Shown: in pieces, positions 35,613 through 37,972 of the stretch
How the letters are laid out: each line of letters opens with the position of its first letter
Numbering within the stretch: the first letter of the stretch is position 1
Origin: Labilithrix sp.
GTDB lineage: Bacteria > Myxococcota_A > Polyangia > Polyangiales > Polyangiaceae
Assembly: GCA_028287065.1 (NCBI GenBank)
Contig: JAQBQJ010000134.1
Coordinates: 1-37,972, forward strand
Length of the DNA stretch: 37,972 nt
Direction: 5' to 3'
Position numbers and translations under genes: made by a program
The notes under the pieces: model-generated
Told to the model about the DNA's origin: nothing
What the model saw: the letters and a program-made list of their open reading frames with translations, nothing else
The model's database searches: none

Positions 35613-35618
35613 GAACGA
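35604..35618. repeat. 15-base palindrome spanning the lipoprotein stop codon
   Basis: TCGTTCTGAGAACGA is a perfect inverted repeat about its central G and includes the TGA stop. Half-sites GTTCT/AGAAC also form the hairpin at 34664-34688 before the same gene. It could be a protein-binding site or a short transcript hairpin. Confidence 0.35.
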
Positions 35619-35630
35619 ACGTGCGCCCGC

Positions 35631-35987
35631 TCAGCCGCCGCGACGAAGCGAGCGGATGAGCGCCATGTTCGCGGCGTCCTTGAGCATCGTCTTCAAGGCG
35701 GCGTCGATCTTGGCATCGGGGGCGACGTTGATGACCTCCGCACCGACCGCCACGCAGCGATCGACGAGCATGTCCGTGTCCTCCGGCCGGAGGGTCGTCG
35801 AGGCCACGACGAGCTGAGGCATGACCACCGGGATCCGCTCGCACGCCGCCGCGACGTGGCCCACGCGAAGGACGCGCAAGCCGCCGTCGGCGAGCGCATC
35901 CGTACAGATCGTGGCGAGCGGCTCGGCCAACCCCACGAGGATTGCCGTCGGCGTCGCCACGCGCTGGATCGTCTGCGCTTTCACCAC
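35631..35987 (-). CDS. Small receiver-like protein, probably not phosphorylated
   Basis: 118 residues from GTG 35987 (the next codon is also GTG). The alternating pattern AILVGLAEPLATICTDALADGGLRVLRVGHVAAACERI ... PQLVVAS ... GAEVINVAPDA is reminiscent of a receiver-type alpha/beta fold. The phospho-acceptor Asp expected after the third strand is replaced (PQLVVASTT), and the acidic pocket after strand 1 is missing. It would therefore be a degenerate receiver or an unrelated Rossmann-like protein. A TATAAG-like -10 lies just upstream, but without a -35 partner. Family uncertain. Confidence 0.6.
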   Translation of the reverse strand: MVKAQTIQRVATPTAILVGLAEPLATICTDALADGGLRVLRVGHVAAACERIPVVMPQLVVASTTLRPEDTDMLVDRCVAVGAEVINVAPDAKIDAALKTMLKDAANMALIRSLRRGG

Positions 35988-36102
35988 TGCCGTACTTATA
36001 GATCACCCCTGCCCGTGATGGGGAGGAGAGGGGCCCGAACGACCCCGGCCAACAGCGAACTGGGCATCTCTCCGAAATTCCGTGTTAGCCTCGCCTCACT
36101 CG

Positions 36103-37764
36103 ATGGCGAGTCCCCCCTTGGTCTTGCCGGGCGTTCTGTTCGTCGGCGAAGACGAACGCGCTCGAATCGTCGCGCACACCGGCCCAGCCGCTGGCTGGCA
36201 CGTGCCGCGCGGCATCCTTGGTTGGTCGACCGAGGTGTCGGTCGTCGCCCGCGACGCCCTCACCGAGGAGATCCGCCGGTCGACCAAGATGGTCATGCCG
36301 GAGGAGCAGATCCCCCCGGCGAAGATGCCGCTGACCTCGCAGGCGGCCCAGAAGGCGCCGCTCGTCGCGGTCTCGAGCAAGCTGGTCCCGAAGCTCGTCG
36401 AGTCCGGTCTGCGCGTGCACACCGTCGGCGTCGATCGGGTAACGAGCAGCTTCTATTACCTGGCCGAAGGCGGCGGCGAGGACCAGATCCGGATCGAGGG
36501 CGACCTCGTCCAGTCCGTGGGCGCGATGCTCGGCGAGCGCGCCGACAACGCGGCGATCGAGCGCGTGCTCGACGGGCTTCCCGATCGGCTCTTGCGTGCG
36601 CTGTCGAAGGATCGCGTGAGCGAGCTGACCGTCGAGCTCGCCGCTGCGCTTCCGCGCGCTGCTGCGGACGGCCGGGGCACCGCCGACATCGATCTCGAGG
36701 GCTTCGAGAAGGCGCTCTCCGAGCTGGTCGCGAGCGGCGAGAAGTACACGAAGGTCGCGCAGGAGATCGCGAGCAAGCTCGCCGAGACCAACGACCGCCG
36801 TGTCGAGGTCCCGCTGTTCGGTGAGGCCCGCAAGGTCTCGCAGGGCCCGTTCGACATCTCCGTCGGCGAGCGTCGCGTGTCGCTGCCGACGTACGAGCGC
36901 TGGGTGATGAGCAACGCGATCGGCGAAGCCGCTCGCGTCAGCGCTGCTCCTGCCGCCGTCGCGACTCCTGCGGCCGCTCCGAAGAAGCACGACTCGCAGG
37001 ACTCGATGCTCGCGAACCTCGACTCCGGTGCCTCACGCGCCGACGAGGCCGCGGCAAAGGCGAAGGCCGAGGCCGCCGCTGCCGCCGCACAGGCTGCCCA
37101 GGCTCGCGCCGCCGAAGACGCGCGCAAGGCCGCCGAGGCCGCCGCTCAGGCGAAAGCCGCCGAGGAGAAGCGCAAGGCCGACGAGGCGAAAGCCGCCGAG
37201 GAGAAGCGCAAGGCCGAGGAGGCGAAAGCCGCCGAGGAGAAGCGCATGGCCGACGCTGCCGCCGAGGAAGCGCGCGTCGCCGCGGAGGCCGCCGAGAAGG
37301 CGAAAGCGGCCGAGGAAGCGAAGAAGGCCGAAGAGGCGAAGAAGGCCGAAGAGGCGAAGGCCGCCGCCGACGCTGCCGAAGCCGAGCGCGTTGCGGAAGA
37401 GAAGCGAAAGGCCGCCGAGGCCGAAGCCGCCGGTGCCGAGGCGAAGAAGGCCGAGGCGAAGAAGGCCGAAGCGAAGAAGGCCGAGTCCAAGAAGGACGAT
37501 GCCAAGTCCAAGAAGGACGACAGCAAGTCCAAGAAGGACGACGGCAAGAAGAAGGGCGACGGCAAGAAGGCCGAAGCCGAGAAGGCCGACAAGAAGAAGC
37601 CGGACGACAAGAAGGCGGCGAAGACCGCGATCGAGTCGGAGAAGTCGAAGAACGACACGGTCAAGATCAAGCGCGCCGAGAAGGGCAGCAGCATGACGTG
37701 GGTCGTGGTCTTCGCGCTCGTCGCCGCGGGCATCGCCGCGTGGCGGCTGTTCTTCCACGGGTGA
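36103..37764 (+). CDS. Tail-anchored protein with long Ala/Lys/Glu repeat region
   Basis: 553 residues from ATG 36103; GTG 36082 would add seven. Residues 1 to ~285 form an ordered domain of unrecognised family (LVLPGVLFVGEDERARIVAHTG...; acidic helices QEIASKLAETNDRR). From ~300 to ~525 the sequence is a TolA-like helical repeat: KAAEEKRKADEA-type units, then KKAEA and SKKDD/KKDDG units. It ends in a basic stretch and one membrane segment (MTWVVVFALVAAGIAAWRLFF) with no signal peptide, so the protein is probably held at the inner membrane by its C-terminus, with the long rod in the cytoplasm. Function unknown. Confidence 0.78.
   Translation: MASPPLVLPGVLFVGEDERARIVAHTGPAAGWHVPRGILGWSTEVSVVARDALTEEIRRSTKMVMPEEQIPPAKMPLTSQAAQKAPLVAVSSKLVPKLVESGLRVHTVGVDRVTSSFYYLAEGGGEDQIRIEGDLVQSVGAMLGERADNAAIERVLDGLPDRLLRALSKDRVSELTVELAAALPRAAADGRGTADIDLEGFEKALSELVASGEKYTKVAQEIASKLAETNDRRVEVPLFGEARKVSQGPFDISVGERRVSLPTYERWVMSNAIGEAARVSAAPAAVATPAAAPKKHDSQDSMLANLDSGASRADEAAAKAKAEAAAAAAQAAQARAAEDARKAAEAAAQAKAAEEKRKADEAKAAEEKRKAEEAKAAEEKRMADAAAEEARVAAEAAEKAKAAEEAKKAEEAKKAEEAKAAADAAEAERVAEEKRKAAEAEAAGAEAKKAEAKKAEAKKAESKKDDAKSKKDDSKSKKDDGKKKGDGKKAEAEKADKKKPDDKKAAKTAIESEKSKNDTVKIKRAEKGSSMTWVVVFALVAAGIAAWRLFFHG
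37150..37257 (+). repeat. Three tandem 36-base coding repeats
   Basis: Units begin at 37150, 37186 and 37222, each encoding AKAAEEKRKADE with small changes (the third has Met for Lys). Near-identical DNA in a row suggests recent expansion; copy number may vary between strains. Lower-order 21-base SKKDD units lie further on (about 37494-37556). Confidence 0.75.
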
Positions 37765-37770
37765 CGCCAG

Positions 37771-37784
37771 GCGCGTGCACGCGC
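37771..37784. terminator. GC-only palindrome after the tail-anchored gene
   Basis: GCGCGTGCACGCGC is perfectly self-complementary and begins seven bases after the stop. It could help end transcription of the converging genes, but it has no T-run and runs straight into more GC repeats, so the terminator call is weak. Confidence 0.3.
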
Positions 37785-37800
37785 GCGCGCGGCGAACCGA

Positions 37801-37972
37801 CTACGTACCGGTCGCGCGCTCGTCCGCGGTAGACGGCGCGATGAGCCGCTGCTGGCTCACCGCGGCATCGGAGACGGGAACGGGCGTGGGCACCGCGACG
37901 GCCGCGCCCGACGGCGCCGCGACCGCGAGCTGCGCGAGCGAGGGAGGCGGCGGCACCGCGCCGTTCGGCGGC
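37801..37972 (-). CDS. 3' end of a minus-strand gene, Pro/Ala-rich
   Basis: An open frame enters from the right edge and ends at TAG (37801-37803). The 56 visible residues are Pro/Ala/Val-rich (PPNGAVPPPPSLAQLAVAAPSG ... QQRLIAPSTADERATGT). The composition and codon pattern fit a coding, probably disordered C-terminus; nothing more can be said about function. Confidence 0.45.
   Translation of the reverse strand, partial: PPNGAVPPPPSLAQLAVAAPSGAAVAVPTPVPVSDAAVSQQRLIAPSTADERATGT

Noticed and set aside
37033-37758. Leu/Gly-rich minus-strand open frame
   Set aside because: Antisense of the Ala/Lys repeat region; the repeats give an open frame on every phase.

Overview
This is a 38 kb stretch of high-GC chromosome from a Gram-negative bacterium, most likely a myxobacterium of the Polyangia/Labilithrix kind. 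I infer this from the density of lipoproteins with Gly/Asp/Ala-rich linkers, the several c-type cytochrome motifs on lipoproteins, the kinase-like and NtrC-type regulators, and the many open frames with few recognisable relatives. No rRNA, tRNA, CRISPR array, insertion sequence or integrase was seen, so this looks like ordinary chromosome rather than a mobile island.

Layout. 1-2406: the 3' end of an outer-membrane barrel protein and a propeller-like lipoprotein (plus strand). 2465-5295 (minus): a lipoprotein peptidylarginine deiminase of the vertebrate type, translationally coupled to a secreted HEAT-repeat protein. 5633-10695 (plus): an ALDH7-family dehydrogenase, a papain-fold lipoprotein, and a sugar dehydrogenase fused to a two-haem cytochrome tail. 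10698-12092 (minus) and 12132-12998 (plus) are unrecognised proteins. 12964-18277 (minus) is a tight four-gene run: lipoprotein, di-haem peroxidase-like lipoprotein, prepilin peptidase, and a large haem/propeller lipoprotein. 18416-19261 (plus) encodes a kinase-fold protein without catalytic residues. 19266-20059 holds two small unknown genes.

20018-31733 is the clearest functional unit. A minus-strand operon (TolC-like protein, membrane fusion protein, two RND pumps) has every junction overlapping by 4 bases. It lies divergent from a plus-strand histidine kinase / sigma-54 activator pair. The shared intergenic region holds two GTTC-N7-GAAC palindromes and a GG-N10-GC sigma-54-type promoter. 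I infer that the two-component system senses an envelope stress or toxic compound and activates its own promoter and perhaps the pump.

31823-34580 (minus): a PrsW-type membrane protease, mannose-6-phosphate isomerase and a small zinc-ribbon protein. 34764-37764: an unrecognised lipoprotein (plus), a small receiver-like protein (minus) and a tail-anchored Ala/Lys-rich repeat protein (plus). The window ends inside a minus-strand gene.

The items most worth pursuing are the bacterial PAD with all four catalytic residues and a Ca-binding-like middle domain, the sigma-54 regulatory region of the efflux locus, the pseudokinase, and a 24-26 nt repeat family found at three gene ends.
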